Below are positions 16,701-25,770 of a stretch of 64,000 bases of DNA, one piece after another. This stretch comes from Lysobacter sp. 5GHs7-4 (GTDB lineage: Bacteria; Pseudomonadota; Gammaproteobacteria; Xanthomonadales; Xanthomonadaceae). The notes under the pieces are model-generated. The model did no database searches, had not been told where the DNA came from, and worked only from the letters and a program-made list of their open reading frames with translations. The translations under genes and the position numbers were made by a program. The stretch spans positions 4,110,001 through 4,174,000 of the forward strand of contig NZ_CP089924.1 in the NCBI RefSeq assembly GCF_021284765.1, given 5' to 3'. How positions within the stretch are numbered: the stretch's first letter is position 1; every line of letters starts with the position of its first letter.

Positions 16701-17204
16701 CCACACGCCCGAAGTCGACGGCCCGAACCATTCCACTCCCTCCATCAGCATGCGCCACTGGAAGGTGTAACGGCCCGGTGTGTCCGGCGCGCGCACGGTG
16801 AAGTGGAACGTGGCCTCTTGCTGCGGCCCGATCGCGCCGGGCACCGCCACCCGCGACAACCCCCAGGTCCAGTTGTCCTGCGGCCCGGCCGATCCGAGTT
16901 TGTAACCTTCGCCTGCGGTCCAGGTGGCCGCGCCGGTGTTGCGGAACGTCACCGACACCGGGTAGTACCGACCGGGCTGCATCACGGTCGGCACCGACAT
17001 GGCCGAAGGATTGGCGTCGCGCTCGGCCGGCGGCTCGATGATGCAGTCGGGATTGTTGAAGTCCGGCACCGGGCAGTCCGCGTGCGCCATCGGCGCTGCG
17101 AACAACAGCGCCAGCAGCCAGCCCAAGGGCGCCATTCGTCGCGTGCGCCACGGAGTCGGCGTAGCCGGGCGCGCCGGCAGCAAATTGTCATTCGCCAGCG
17201 CCAC
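13779..17204 (-). CDS. Secreted RHS protein, module 1 subunit B (NBR1-type and Ig-like domains, YD repeats, RHS core, Gly-rich C-terminus)
   Basis: 1141-aa exported protein. The GTG start at 17204 is fixed by AAGGAGG seven bases upstream, and it overlaps the end of subunit A by 17 bp. The signal peptide core is MAPLGWLLALLFAAPMAHA. Next comes an Ig-like domain of the NBR1 type at about residues 50-155 (VMQPGRYYPVSVTFRNTGAATW), then a TCTIPWG domain shared with module 2. Two Ig-like repeats span about 258-435, YD repeats about 435-850, and the core YTGHVMDGASGLTYMQQRYY ends DPDGRQ near 968. The 173-residue tip has a helical start (RFVAEASDAIMKPLIAGHG), then Gly-rich alternating sequence (GGLQGGLYLENKN, SSGASFGTGLGVGVDVDFKG) suggesting beta structure. 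No immunity-like gene follows. Confidence 0.9.
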   Translation of the reverse strand: MALANDNLLPARPATPTPWRTRRMAPLGWLLALLFAAPMAHADCPVPDFNNPDCIIEPPAERDANPSAMSVPTVMQPGRYYPVSVTFRNTGAATWTAGEGYKLGSAGPQDNWTWGLSRVAVPGAIGPQQEATFHFTVRAPDTPGRYTFQWRMLMEGVEWFGPSTSGVWVDVYAGSISASPATCTIPWGANACYTTVSWSSNAPNAKVWYSLPDGSLMTQWANGQNGSAVGGIDTRGLRFHLKSGDLTLATVDASAVPTHNSAPSVALTGPGNNHVYQLGSAVAFTANAFDPDDGVQRVEFLIDGVKMGQDTSAPYELHWTGTDGGHSLVARAFDTRGYHTDSVAMWIAANGLPNVALTSPANGARTTEPASFLLKADASDTDGVQRVEFYANNALVGTDTAAPYEVTWSGAGVGTHAVHAVAYDVLGASRRSATSNVGVDRLVTGPAGLSRRWVYDSQQRLCKTLDPEAGATVIEYDEVGNVAWSAAGLNLPDPSSCNRTEAAGSGRTVGRSYDGRDRLQTLSFPDGRGNQTWEYYADGLPKTVTTSNEGAGQGIVVNTYHYDKRRHLTAEAQSQPGWYSWSSGYGYQSDGQLRWHSYPTGAVIDYAPNALGQPRQVATSAQTYASNVRYYPNGAISQFTFGNGVVHTMSQNARQLPERSVSTGVLDLRTGYDHAGNVVEIRDLARGDTYSRWMVYDGLDRLTAAGSCSFGGDCWHRYTYDALNNLKTWSLGGVKDHRYYYDAGNRLTNIQNASGASVIGLGYDLQGNLDNKNGQAYVFDYGNRLRRVTGKEAYRYDALGRRVMSASADWATVRRLSMYNKAGQMIYTEAGNPRKSLEHYYLGESLLAIRESDFSPGVPAVVRYQHTDALGSPVAVTDAAGAVVERTDWEPYGAAIGKPNYDGVGYTGHVMDGASGLTYMQQRYYDEDVGRFLSVDPVTVDTATGFNFNRYGYGNNNPYRFTDPDGRQSEENDKHSVCENGGGHCGERFVAEASDAIMKPLIAGHGAFVRAVEATAAAINDNVGVKFELSGGAVVAASFTQNLVTSWEGDVSLERGAVGGLQGGLYLENKNPLTLDLPFEMPFEFSSGASFGTGLGVGVDVDFKGSSAEIKFKGGVSFGAKGKPFSFGSKVIEWNLGSKAK

Positions 17205-20097
17205 GCGACACCTCCTTGGCCTTGCCGTAGTTGTCGCGGTCGATCACGGTGCGCACGGCATCCGCCGTGCCCGCTGCGGTGTCGATACGGATCACGCTGT
17301 CGTAGCCGGGCTGGTCGAAGGCCTGGAAGGCCTCGACGGTGGCGACGCCGCGAGGGTTCACGGTGCGGCGCTTCAAACCGGACAGGTATTCGATCGTCGT
17401 GGTCAGATCGCCGAGCTCGGAGGTCTGTACGCGGCGCACGGGCCGGTCCAGGGCGTCGTAGCGGGTGAGCACGCCGGCCAACGTGGCGTCCGCGTAGCTT
17501 TTCCAGCCGCTCGCATATGGATTGATCGGGTACGAGGCGAACTCCACTCGGCCCATCTCGTCGTAACGCTGGGCAGACCAACGGGTGGTGCCCGCGGGAT
17601 CGTTCAAATCCTGCTCCACCGTCACGACCGGCCGCCTCAACGCATCGTAGTGCGTGGTCTTGCGCGCATTGCCGGTGGTGACCGTCTGCAGCCAGTGTCC
17701 GGCCGGCAGCCCATGCTGTGCGGAAGGCGACACCGCGAAGCTTTGCGTGGTCGGCAGCCAATCGACGCTGTCGCCACCGGGATGGGTCAGCGTGGCCAAG
17801 CGCCCCATGGCGTCGTGGCTGTAGGCCGTGGTGTAGCCGTTTTCGTCGGTGGTCGAGGTGATCCAACCCGAGTCGTCGACCACAGCCGATTGGCTGGCGC
17901 CGGCCGGCGCTTCCGGCGTCGGCGGGTACTGTATCCGCTGCGGCAGGCCGCGCTTCCACTGCGAGAACGAGGTGACGCGGTTCTTGGCGTCGGTGCTGGT
18001 CAACAGCGTCCCGTCGGCGGCGTAAGCCAGGGTTTCGAGCAACTGGCCATGGTTGTAAGTGCGCCAGGGCAGCAGGTTCGCGTCCAAGTCCGCTCGCGTG
18101 GTTTCCACGCCATCCTGCGTCGACCGCACCACCTGCCCCAGGATCCACCGGCCCGTATCGTCGGCGTACTGGGTGGTTTCGGCCGCCGAGTAGCCCAGCG
18201 TGCTGTAGCGGCTGGTCGCCGTAGGCCGTGCAAACCGGTCGAACGAGGCCGTGTCGCGGGTGAAACGCACGCCGTCCTGATCGATCCACGCCTGTTTGAG
18301 CGGCCGGTTGCGGCCGCCGGGCCATTCGCCATCGGCATAGAGGCCGAGCTCGGTGGGCGTCAATCCCTGCAACGCCGGATACGGCTGCCCTGCCGGCGTT
18401 TCTTGGTAGATCTGCCCGGTGACGCGATACAGCGCCCCGTCCTTCCATACCTCTTCGCCCAGCAACAGGCCGGTGTTCGCGTTCTCCTTGACCCCGTAGT
18501 ACTGCTTGCGCACGGTGCCGCTGGGTTCGGTGATGAGCACGGTCTTGCGGTCGGAGCACGACGCGGGTGCCGCGTCGCACTCGTAGCGAAACTTGCGTTC
18601 GGGCTGCTGGTAGGCGTAGCTCCACGTCCTGGCCGGCACGCCCGCTCCGCTGACCGTGCGCTCGAACACCGACACGACATCGAACAAGCGCGGGATGGCC
18701 GAACCGCCCAAGCACACGCCGCCGAACACCGGCGCTTCGGTCACGTAGGTCAAGTGGTGGCGGGTGGGCCGGGCTTTGTAGTCGTAGCGCGCGCCCGACG
18801 GCGTCACCACGCTGGCCGCGAACACTTCGTTGCCGTTGAACAGGTCCGGTTCGGGACCGAGCTGGCCGCAATCCAATTCGTCCGTGCGCCAGCCGTCGTC
18901 CGCCATCGGCACGGACTCGGCGTAGCCCAACCGGTCCAGGGTGTAGTTCCAGGCACTGCCATCGGGCAAGGTCACGCTTTTGAGCACATGGTCGCTCTTG
19001 TCGCTCGCGGGCGCGGCCACCTGCTGATAGCCGTAGAGCCAGATTCTGCCGCCGGCCGTGGCCTGGATCACCCGGCCGCGCGCGTCGTGGGCCAGGTCGA
19101 TCTGGCGGCCGTCGTTGCTGCGGATGCGCAGCAGCTTGGCGCCGTCGTAGTCGTAGGCCACCCAGTTGCCGAAGCGGTCTTCCACCCTGGTCGCGAGCAG
19201 GCGGACCTGGCTGCGCAAGAGCTTCGGCCCTAACGGCGGACTGGCATAGCGCGGGTAATCGCAACCCAGTTCGCAGGGCGGCGCATAGGGGTTCGCCACG
19301 GCCTGATGCACCGGCTCGTACGGCAGCGCGGCCACATGATTGAAGTAGTACTTGTTGCCCTGGGTGTCGAGTCCGAGGAAGCCCTCGCCATTATCGGCGG
19401 GGATGCAGGAGAACGCCCAGCCCTCCTGGGTACTCCAGGTGTGCGCGGCGGAAGGCCCGTTCGGATTGCCGGCATGCCTAACCAGCAGCGTCTGCTCGCC
19501 GCCGTCCACGTGCAGGCTGTAGCCGTGCCAGAACAGGCGCGGCTCGAAGTAAACGTAATACGCGCCCTGGGCCTGGGCCGAATCTCCCTGGGGCTCGACC
19601 ATGTGCGCGTAATAGGCCGGTGCGTTGGCCAGCAGGCCCGACGCGCTGCCGCAGCGCTCACCGAACTGCATGGTCCAGCCCTTGCTGGCGGTGAAGATGC
19701 CCGACAGATACGGAACATCCAGATCCCAATCGTCGAAGGCGCGCGGGCCGTTGCGGGCTTGCCGATCGAGCTTCCAACTGCGCGCCAGCCGCACCGGCAG
19801 CGCCGAATTGCCCGGAACATCGATGTCGACGGTGTTAAACTGCAGTCGTCCGTCGTAGAGCGAAAGCTTCTCGCCCGACGCGCTGTCGACTTGCAGGGCT
19901 ACGATGTCCGTGGCCGATTTGACCCGCTTCTCGTATTCCTGGCGATAGTCGACGGCCATCGCCGGCAGCGAGGCCAGCGCGATCGCGAACAAGAGCGCAA
20001 CGCCACGCCCATAGGACCACCATCGCCGCCGAAGCGTGCGCACAGGACAAGCGGCGACGATCGCCGGCCGCAAGATCGGCACTGGTCTTGCTTTCAT
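17188..20097 (-). CDS. Secreted RHS/YD-repeat protein, module 1 subunit A (no core)
   Basis: 969-aa exported protein, paralogue of the 928-aa protein at 10487-13273. The ATG at 20097 follows GGGGGAATCC. The signal peptide has a long basic n-region (residues 1-30) and a core GVALLFAIALASLPAMA. The N-terminal domain reads DVPGNSALPVRLARSW and FDDWDLDVPYLSGIF, matching the other A subunit. YD repeats follow to the end (YDALDRPVRRV, YDEMGRVEFASYPINP), and the protein stops without a core motif at RDNYGKAKEVSRGAGE. The stop lies inside the start region of subunit B, so the two are translationally coupled, which favours a stoichiometric A+B product. Confidence 0.9.
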   Translation of the reverse strand: MKARPVPILRPAIVAACPVRTLRRRWWSYGRGVALLFAIALASLPAMAVDYRQEYEKRVKSATDIVALQVDSASGEKLSLYDGRLQFNTVDIDVPGNSALPVRLARSWKLDRQARNGPRAFDDWDLDVPYLSGIFTASKGWTMQFGERCGSASGLLANAPAYYAHMVEPQGDSAQAQGAYYVYFEPRLFWHGYSLHVDGGEQTLLVRHAGNPNGPSAAHTWSTQEGWAFSCIPADNGEGFLGLDTQGNKYYFNHVAALPYEPVHQAVANPYAPPCELGCDYPRYASPPLGPKLLRSQVRLLATRVEDRFGNWVAYDYDGAKLLRIRSNDGRQIDLAHDARGRVIQATAGGRIWLYGYQQVAAPASDKSDHVLKSVTLPDGSAWNYTLDRLGYAESVPMADDGWRTDELDCGQLGPEPDLFNGNEVFAASVVTPSGARYDYKARPTRHHLTYVTEAPVFGGVCLGGSAIPRLFDVVSVFERTVSGAGVPARTWSYAYQQPERKFRYECDAAPASCSDRKTVLITEPSGTVRKQYYGVKENANTGLLLGEEVWKDGALYRVTGQIYQETPAGQPYPALQGLTPTELGLYADGEWPGGRNRPLKQAWIDQDGVRFTRDTASFDRFARPTATSRYSTLGYSAAETTQYADDTGRWILGQVVRSTQDGVETTRADLDANLLPWRTYNHGQLLETLAYAADGTLLTSTDAKNRVTSFSQWKRGLPQRIQYPPTPEAPAGASQSAVVDDSGWITSTTDENGYTTAYSHDAMGRLATLTHPGGDSVDWLPTTQSFAVSPSAQHGLPAGHWLQTVTTGNARKTTHYDALRRPVVTVEQDLNDPAGTTRWSAQRYDEMGRVEFASYPINPYASGWKSYADATLAGVLTRYDALDRPVRRVQTSELGDLTTTIEYLSGLKRRTVNPRGVATVEAFQAFDQPGYDSVIRIDTAAGTADAVRTVIDRDNYGKAKEVSRGAGE

Positions 20098-20194
20098 TGG
20101 ATTCCCCCGAACCTCGCCCTTGCCTTCGGCGGAGCGCGTGATGCCGCCCTACCGCAAACCGGCTGCGATCGCGCGAATGCGACGATCGAGGGGG

Positions 20195-20211
20195 ATTATC
20201 GAGTCAGCCGC
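20195..20211 (-). promoter_or_regulatory. Conserved promoter-like motif upstream of RHS module 1
   Basis: Minus strand GCGGCTGACTCGATAAT, about 100 bp upstream of the subunit A start and nearly identical to the motif in front of module 2. The GATAAT end resembles a -10 hexamer. A -35 about 17 bp away is weak, so activator or alternative sigma control is possible. Confidence 0.4.
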
Positions 20212-20323
20212 GCTGCGTAAGAGCCCGGTTGGGCGCAGCTCGCGCACGCTCAAGCGCAGGCGCCGACGGCCTGAAACGTCTTATCGCAGATCAGGCACGC
20301 CTCGCCGCAGCAGCGCGCATGAA

Positions 20324-20350
20324 GCAAGAAGAAGGCGCCCATCGGGCGCC
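20324..20350 (-). terminator. Rho-independent terminator of purL
   Basis: Minus-strand hairpin GGCGCCC-GAT-GGGCGCC with a 7-bp stem and 3-nt loop, followed by TTCTTCTT. It lies 32 bp after the purL stop and separates purL from RHS module 1. Confidence 0.75.
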
Positions 20351-20381
20351 CTCTTCCGCAACTTCAAACTAGAACCGCGCC

Positions 20382-23300
20382 TCAGCCCACCCACACCCGC
20401 GCATTGCGGAACATGCGCATCCACGGCGAGTCGCCGCTCCAGTCGCGCGGCGCCCAGCTCAGGTTGGCGCTGCGCAGGGTGCGTTCGGGATGCGGCATCA
20501 GGATGGTCGCGCGGCCGTCGCGCGAGGTCAGGCCGGCGATGCCGTCGGGCGAACCGTTCGGATTGAGCGGATAACGCTCGGCGATGCGGCCTTCGCCGTC
20601 TATGTAGCGCAGCGAGATGTCCGCGGCGCTCTGGTCGAGGTTGTTGTCGAAGCTGGCGCGGCCTTCGCCGTGCGCGACCGACACCGGGATGCGCGAGCCG
20701 GCCATGCCGCGGAAGAACAGCGACGGCGACTCGGCGACTTCGAGCAGGCCCAGGCGCGCCTCGAACTGTTCGCTGCGGTTGCGCAGGAAACGCGGCCAAT
20801 GCTCGGCGCCCGGGATGATGGGCTTGAGCTGGGCCAGCATCTGGCAGCCGTTGCACACGCCCAGCGAGAAACTGTCCTCGCGCGCGAAGAAGGCCGCGAA
20901 GGCATCGCGCAGGGCGCTGCGCTCGAGCACGCTGGTGGCCCAGCCGCGGCCCGCGCCGAGCACGTCGCCGTAGCTGAAACCGCCGCAGGCGGCGAAGCCC
21001 TTGTAGTCCTGCAGCGAGACGCGGCCGGCGATCAGGTCGCTCATGTGCACGTCGAAGGCTTCGAAGCCGGCGCGGTCGAACGCCGCCGCCATCTCGATCT
21101 GGCCGTTGACGCCCTGCTCGCGCAGGATCGCGACCTTGGGCCGCGCGCCCAGGTTCACGAACGGCGCGGCGACGTCGTCGGCCGGATCGAACGTGAGCTT
21201 GGGCTTCAGACCCGGCGCGGCGAAGTCGCGCGCGATCGCACGCTCCTCGTCGGCGCAGTCGGGGTTGTCGCGCAGCTTCTGCATCGCATGGCTGACCGAC
21301 CACCAGGCGTCGAACAGTTCCTCCCAGCGCCATTCGGCCAGGGTCGCACCGTCCTCGCGCACGCGGATCGCGGCGGTCGCGCCCTCGACCCGGCTCAGCA
21401 CCGGCTTGGCGATGCGCTGCGCGCAATCGATCAGGCCATGGCGTGCGACCAGGTCGGCGAATTCGGCGCGGTCCTCGTCGGCGATCTGCACGATGGCGCC
21501 GAGTTCCTCGTTGAACAGCGTGCGGAACGGATCCTCGCCCCAGCCGTCGAGGCTGATGTCCAGGCCCAGGCGCGAGCAGAACGCCATTTCGCTGAGCGCG
21601 GCGAAGGCGCCGCCGTCGCTGCGGTCGTGGTAGGCCAGCAGCAGGCCGGCCTCGCGCGCATCGCGGATCAGCTCGAAGAAATCGCGCAGGCGCTGCGGGT
21701 GATCCAGGTCGGGCACGCCCAGATCGTCGCGGTCGCCGTCGGCGGACTGCGCGGCGAACGCGGGCAAACCGCCGGCATCGGCGGCATGCGTTGCCTGCGG
21801 ATGGCATTGCGCGAGCACCGAACCGCCCAGGCGCTGCTTACCGGCGCCCAGGCCGATCAGCCACAACTCGCTCTCGGCCTCGCGCGCGAGCAGCGGAGTG
21901 AGTTGCTGGCGCACGTCGACCACCGGCGCGAACGCGCTGACGATCAGCGACACCGGCGACACCGACTTGTGGGCGACGCCCTGGTCCTGCCACTGCGCCT
22001 GCATCGACAGCGAGTCCTTGCCGACCGGAATGCTCAGCTCCAACTCCGGACACAGCTCCAGGCCCACGGCCTTGACCGCGTCGAACAGCAACGCGTCTTC
22101 GCCGGCGTGCCCGGCAGCGGCCATCCAGTTGGCCGACAGCTTGATCCGGTTCAGCGATTCCACCGGCGCGGCGCAAAGGTTGGTGATCGCCTCGCCCACC
22201 GCCATGCGCGCGGCGGCGGCGGCGTCCAGCAGGGCCAGCGGCGTGCGTTCGCCGATCGCCATCGCTTCGCCGACATAGCCGTCGAAGCCCGACAAGGTGA
22301 GCGCGCAATCGGCCAGCGGCAGCTGCCAGGGGCCGATCATCTGATCGCGCGCGGTCAGGCCGCCGACGCTGCGGTCGCCGATGGTGACCAGGAACTGCTT
22401 GGACGCGACGGTCGGATGCGCGAGCACGCGCAGCGCGGCCTGACGCAGGTCCAGGCCGTTCCAGTTCAGCGCCGGCCACGGCGCGGCCGGCGGCCGGCGG
22501 GTGTCGCGGTGCATCTTGGGCGGCTTGCCGAACAGCAGGTCCATCGGCAGGTCGATGGGCCAATCGGCATTCGCGTCTGCGTCGGCGCCATACACCGATT
22601 CGACGGTGGCGCCGTAGCCCACCACCAGGCGTTCCTCGGCGGTGGCGTAGCCGACCACCGCGAACGGGCAGCGCTCGCGCTCGCAGATCGCGGCGAAGTC
22701 TTCGACGCGGTCGGCCGGCAGGCCGAGCACGTAGCGCTCCTGCGATTCGTTGCACCACAGCTGCATCGGCGACAGCGAGGGATCGTCGCTGGGCACGCGT
22801 GCCAGGTCGATCACGCCGCCCAGGCTGGAGTCGTGCAACAGCTCCGGAATCGCGTTGGACAAACCGCCGGCGCCGACGTCGTGGGCGCTGTCGATCGGGT
22901 TGTCCGCGCCGAGCGCGACGCAACGGTCGATCACTTCCTGGCAGCGGCGCTCCATTTCCGGGTTGTCGCGCTGCACGCTGGCGAAATCGAGATCTTCGGC
23001 GCTGTCGCCGGAGGCGACCGAACTGGCGGCGCCGCCGCCCAGGCCGATCAGCATCGCCGGACCGCCCAGCACGATCACCGCATGCCCGGGCTTGAGGCCG
23101 AGCTTGGCGACCTGGATGCGGTCCATCGCGCCGAGACCGCCGGCCAGCATGATCGGCTTGTCGTAGGCGCGCGCGTGGCCGCCCTCGGACAGTTCGAAGC
23201 TGCGGAAATAACCGACCAGGTTGGGACGGCCGAATTCGTTGTTGAACGCGGCCGCGCCGATCGGGCCGTCCAGCATGATCTCCAGCGCCGGCGCCATGCG

Positions 23301-24365
23301 CGGATTGAGCGCGCGCTCGCCTTCCCAGGGCTGCGGCAGGGTCGGAATGCGCAGGTGCGAGACGCTGAAACCGCACAGGCCGGCCTTGGGACGGCCGCCG
23401 CGGCCGGTCGCGCCCTCGTCGCGGATTTCGCCGCCGTTGCCGGTGCTGGCGCCCGGGAACGGCGCGATCGCGGTCGGGTGGTTATGCGTTTCGACCTTGA
23501 TGCAGAACGCCGATGGCGTTTCGGCTTCGGCCAGGTACGCGTGGCTGCCGGGCTGCGGACGGAAACGCCGGCTCGGATAGCCCTCGACCACCGCCGCGTT
23601 GTCGCTGTACGCCGAGAGGGTGTTTTCCGGCGTCTGCGCGTGGGTGTGCTTGATCATCTTGAACAGCGAGATCGGCCCACCGTTCACCTGCATGTCGCGA
23701 CCGTCGATGGTCCAGGACGCGTTGAAGATCTTATGCCGGCAATGCTCGGAGTTGGCCTGCGCGAACATCATCAGTTCGACGTCGGACGGCGCGCGGCCGA
23801 GCGCGGCGTAGCGCTCGCGCAGATAAGCGATCTCGTCCTCGGCCAGCGCCAGGCCCAGGCGCACGTTGGCGTTCTCCAGCGCGTCGACCGGGATGCGTTC
23901 CAGCTCGCCGCGCTCGGGCACCGCGAACAGCGCCGCGGCGTCGTCGCGCGCATCCAGCAGCGACTGCGTCATCGGATCGTGCAGGGCCTTGGCCAGCGCG
24001 CCCTGGCGGGCGGCGTCGGCCGGCCAGCCGGCCAAGTCGTAGCGGGTGCCGCGCTCCACGCGCGCGACCGGTTGCCCGGCGCCGCGCAGCAGTTCGGTGG
24101 CCTTGCTGGCCCAGGGCGACAGCGTGCCCAGGCGCGGGGTCACGTAGCGGGAAACCGCGCCCGGCTCGCGCGCGGCGGCGTCGGGTTCGGCCTGCAGGAT
24201 GCGGCGCAGGGTGTCGCCGTCCGGCTGCGCGTCGGCATCGGGCCGGACCCAGTACACGGGCCAGGCGTCGATCAGGCGGACTTCGGGATGGATGGCTTGC
24301 AGGCGGGCTTGGAGCCGTTCGCGGCGGAACGGAGACAGGGCCGAAAGGCCCTCGAGGACGATCAT
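20382..24365 (-). CDS. purL: Phosphoribosylformylglycinamidine synthase PurL (large, single-chain)
   Basis: Converts FGAR, glutamine and ATP to FGAM, the fourth step of de novo purine synthesis, in the cytoplasm. It is about 1327 aa, the length of the gammaproteobacterial single-chain enzyme. The N-terminal PurS-like part starts [18 protein letters not shown]. Two AIRS-like synthase domains follow ([52 protein letters not shown]). The C-terminal class I amidotransferase domain has [12 protein letters not shown], nucleophile Cys near residue 1169 (GVCNGCQML) and MPHPERTLR with the catalytic His. The ATG at 24365 matches the family N-terminus; a TTG at 24407 would add 14 residues. Monocistronic, with its own terminator. 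Confidence 0.98.
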   Translation of the reverse strand: MIVLEGLSALSPFRRERLQARLQAIHPEVRLIDAWPVYWVRPDADAQPDGDTLRRILQAEPDAAAREPGAVSRYVTPRLGTLSPWASKATELLRGAGQPVARVERGTRYDLAGWPADAARQGALAKALHDPMTQSLLDARDDAAALFAVPERGELERIPVDALENANVRLGLALAEDEIAYLRERYAALGRAPSDVELMMFAQANSEHCRHKIFNASWTIDGRDMQVNGGPISLFKMIKHTHAQTPENTLSAYSDNAAVVEGYPSRRFRPQPGSHAYLAEAETPSAFCIKVETHNHPTAIAPFPGASTGNGGEIRDEGATGRGGRPKAGLCGFSVSHLRIPTLPQPWEGERALNPRMAPALEIMLDGPIGAAAFNNEFGRPNLVGYFRSFELSEGGHARAYDKPIMLAGGLGAMDRIQVAKLGLKPGHAVIVLGGPAMLIGLGGGAASSVASGDSAEDLDFASVQRDNPEMERRCQEVIDRCVALGADNPIDSAHDVGAGGLSNAIPELLHDSSLGGVIDLARVPSDDPSLSPMQLWCNESQERYVLGLPADRVEDFAAICERERCPFAVVGYATAEERLVVGYGATVESVYGADADANADWPIDLPMDLLFGKPPKMHRDTRRPPAAPWPALNWNGLDLRQAALRVLAHPTVASKQFLVTIGDRSVGGLTARDQMIGPWQLPLADCALTLSGFDGYVGEAMAIGERTPLALLDAAAAARMAVGEAITNLCAAPVESLNRIKLSANWMAAAGHAGEDALLFDAVKAVGLELCPELELSIPVGKDSLSMQAQWQDQGVAHKSVSPVSLIVSAFAPVVDVRQQLTPLLAREAESELWLIGLGAGKQRLGGSVLAQCHPQATHAADAGGLPAFAAQSADGDRDDLGVPDLDHPQRLRDFFELIRDAREAGLLLAYHDRSDGGAFAALSEMAFCSRLGLDISLDGWGEDPFRTLFNEELGAIVQIADEDRAEFADLVARHGLIDCAQRIAKPVLSRVEGATAAIRVREDGATLAEWRWEELFDAWWSVSHAMQKLRDNPDCADEERAIARDFAAPGLKPKLTFDPADDVAAPFVNLGARPKVAILREQGVNGQIEMAAAFDRAGFEAFDVHMSDLIAGRVSLQDYKGFAACGGFSYGDVLGAGRGWATSVLERSALRDAFAAFFAREDSFSLGVCNGCQMLAQLKPIIPGAEHWPRFLRNRSEQFEARLGLLEVAESPSLFFRGMAGSRIPVSVAHGEGRASFDNNLDQSAADISLRYIDGEGRIAERYPLNPNGSPDGIAGLTSRDGRATILMPHPERTLRSANLSWAPRDWSGDSPWMRMFRNARVWVG

Positions 24366-24591
24366 GTCCGGGGAACCGTGCAACGTCGGGCCCGGTATTG
24401 TATCCAAGCGCCCCGCTCCGCGCCGTTTTCGCCGTTCACGACCGGCCGGACGGGGCCGGGCGCGGCCGGGTGGGCGCCCGAAACCACAGGTCTTGCCCTG
24501 CTCCCGCCTGGCTCGCAGCCCACCCCGGTGCGCGCCAACGTCCGAACCCAGACCCCGCTGGCGACGCAGTTCGGCTTGGCGACCGCCCCGA

Positions 24592-24621
24592 AAACGACGA
24601 TGCCGCCTCGCGGCGGCATCG
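24592..24621 (-). terminator. Rho-independent terminator of the DsbC-like gene
   Basis: Minus-strand hairpin with a perfect 10-bp stem CGATGCCGCC/GGCGGCATCG and a 4-nt loop, followed by TCGTTTTCG. It sits 40 bp after the dsbC-like stop. Confidence 0.8.
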
Positions 24622-24660
24622 GGTTACGGCGTGTCCGGCCGTGTGGCCGGACGGCGACGC

Positions 24661-25536
24661 TCAGGCGCCGCCGGCGGTGGTCGCGGCGGGCACGGCGTCG
24701 ACCGGACCGGTCGCGGCCGGCTTGGCGTTGCCGTCGGCGGCCAGCTTGTCCAGGCTCTCGCGCAGCGCGGCCGGCGGCACGTAGCCGCCCAGCTGGGTGC
24801 CGTCGGCGGCCAGGATCATCGGCGTGCCGGTCAGGCCCACGCGCTGGCCGACGTCGTACTGCTGGGTGATGGAGTTCTTGCAGTTCTTGTTCGGCACCGC
24901 GTGATCGGCCTTGGCGTCGGTCAGGGCCTTGCGGCGGTCGGGCGCGCACCACACCGAGACCATCTTGTTGAAATCCTGGCTGCCGATGCCGGCGCGCGGG
25001 AACGCGAGGTATTCGATCGCGATGCCCTGGCGGTTGTACTCGGCGATCTCGCTGTGCAGCTTGCGGCAGTAGCCGCATTCGACGTCGGTGAACACCGACA
25101 CCGTGTACTTGGGATTGGCCGGCGCGAACACGATGCGCTCGCTGGCCGGGATCGCCTTCAGGGCCTCTTTGCGCATGCCGGCCAGGGCGACTTCGCTGAG
25201 GTTCTTCTTGGCGGCGGTGTCGAACAGCGCGCCGCCGGGGCCCGGCAGGAACAGGTAACGGCCGTCGTCGCTGACATAGACCACCTGGCCGGCGACGATC
25301 GCCTCGCGGAAGCCCGGCATCGGCGCGGCGCCGACGCGCTCGACGGTCACGCGCGAATTGAGCACGCGGATCGCCTCGATCGCGCGCGCGTCCGGCGTAC
25401 CGGCGGCGGCCTTGGCCTCGGCCGGCTTGGCGCTGGCGGCCGCCTGGGTCTTGGCGGCATCGGCGGCGGGCTTGGGGGCCTCGGCGCAGGCCGACAGGCT
25501 GAGCGCTCCGAGCACAGCGAATAAGGCGTACTTCAT
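24661..25536 (-). CDS. dsbC: DsbC-like thiol:disulfide interchange protein, predicted lipoprotein
   Basis: Periplasmic disulfide isomerase, kept reduced by DsbD in the known pathway. The 291-aa product starts at the ATG at 25536. A lipobox LSAC puts the lipidated Cys at residue 17, whereas classical DsbC is soluble. An Ala/Lys/Pro-rich linker of about 35 residues follows. Then comes a DsbC N-terminal dimerisation domain (VLNSRVTVERVGAAPMPGFREAIV, VVYVSDDGRYLFLPG) and the thioredoxin-fold domain with active site CGYC near residue 153 and the cis-Pro loop GLTGTPMILAADG. A second cysteine pair (WCAP, NKNCK) matches the structural disulfide of DsbC. The tail is Ala/Gly/Pro-rich. Useful context: the neighbouring exported proteins contain cysteines. 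Confidence 0.92.
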   Translation of the reverse strand: MKYALFAVLGALSLSACAEAPKPAADAAKTQAAASAKPAEAKAAAGTPDARAIEAIRVLNSRVTVERVGAAPMPGFREAIVAGQVVYVSDDGRYLFLPGPGGALFDTAAKKNLSEVALAGMRKEALKAIPASERIVFAPANPKYTVSVFTDVECGYCRKLHSEIAEYNRQGIAIEYLAFPRAGIGSQDFNKMVSVWCAPDRRKALTDAKADHAVPNKNCKNSITQQYDVGQRVGLTGTPMILAADGTQLGGYVPPAALRESLDKLAADGNAKPAATGPVDAVPAATTAGGA

Positions 25537-25770
25537 CGATCGGGTCCTTGTCTGGTTCACCGGGCGTTGGACCGCGCGGGGAAGGTGTGGTTCAACGATT
25601 GTCGCACGGGGCGCGCAAAGGGGTCGGCCCGCCCCGCCGGACCGGCCTCTGCGAGCGCGACGGGGTTGGCGGTTTGGGAACGGGGAAACACGGAAACGGG
25701 GGCTGGGGGCGGCCGTCGGGCGTTGAGCGGGGTTTAGGCTGGCGCCTTGAGGCGTCGGGGGCGCTGGCAG

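Noticed and set aside
20490-24869. Very long open frame (about 1459 codons) on the plus strand opposite purL.
   Set aside because: It mirrors a highly conserved PurL reading frame; the product is an Arg/Gln/Ala-rich sequence with no family motifs, typical of antisense frames in high-GC genes.
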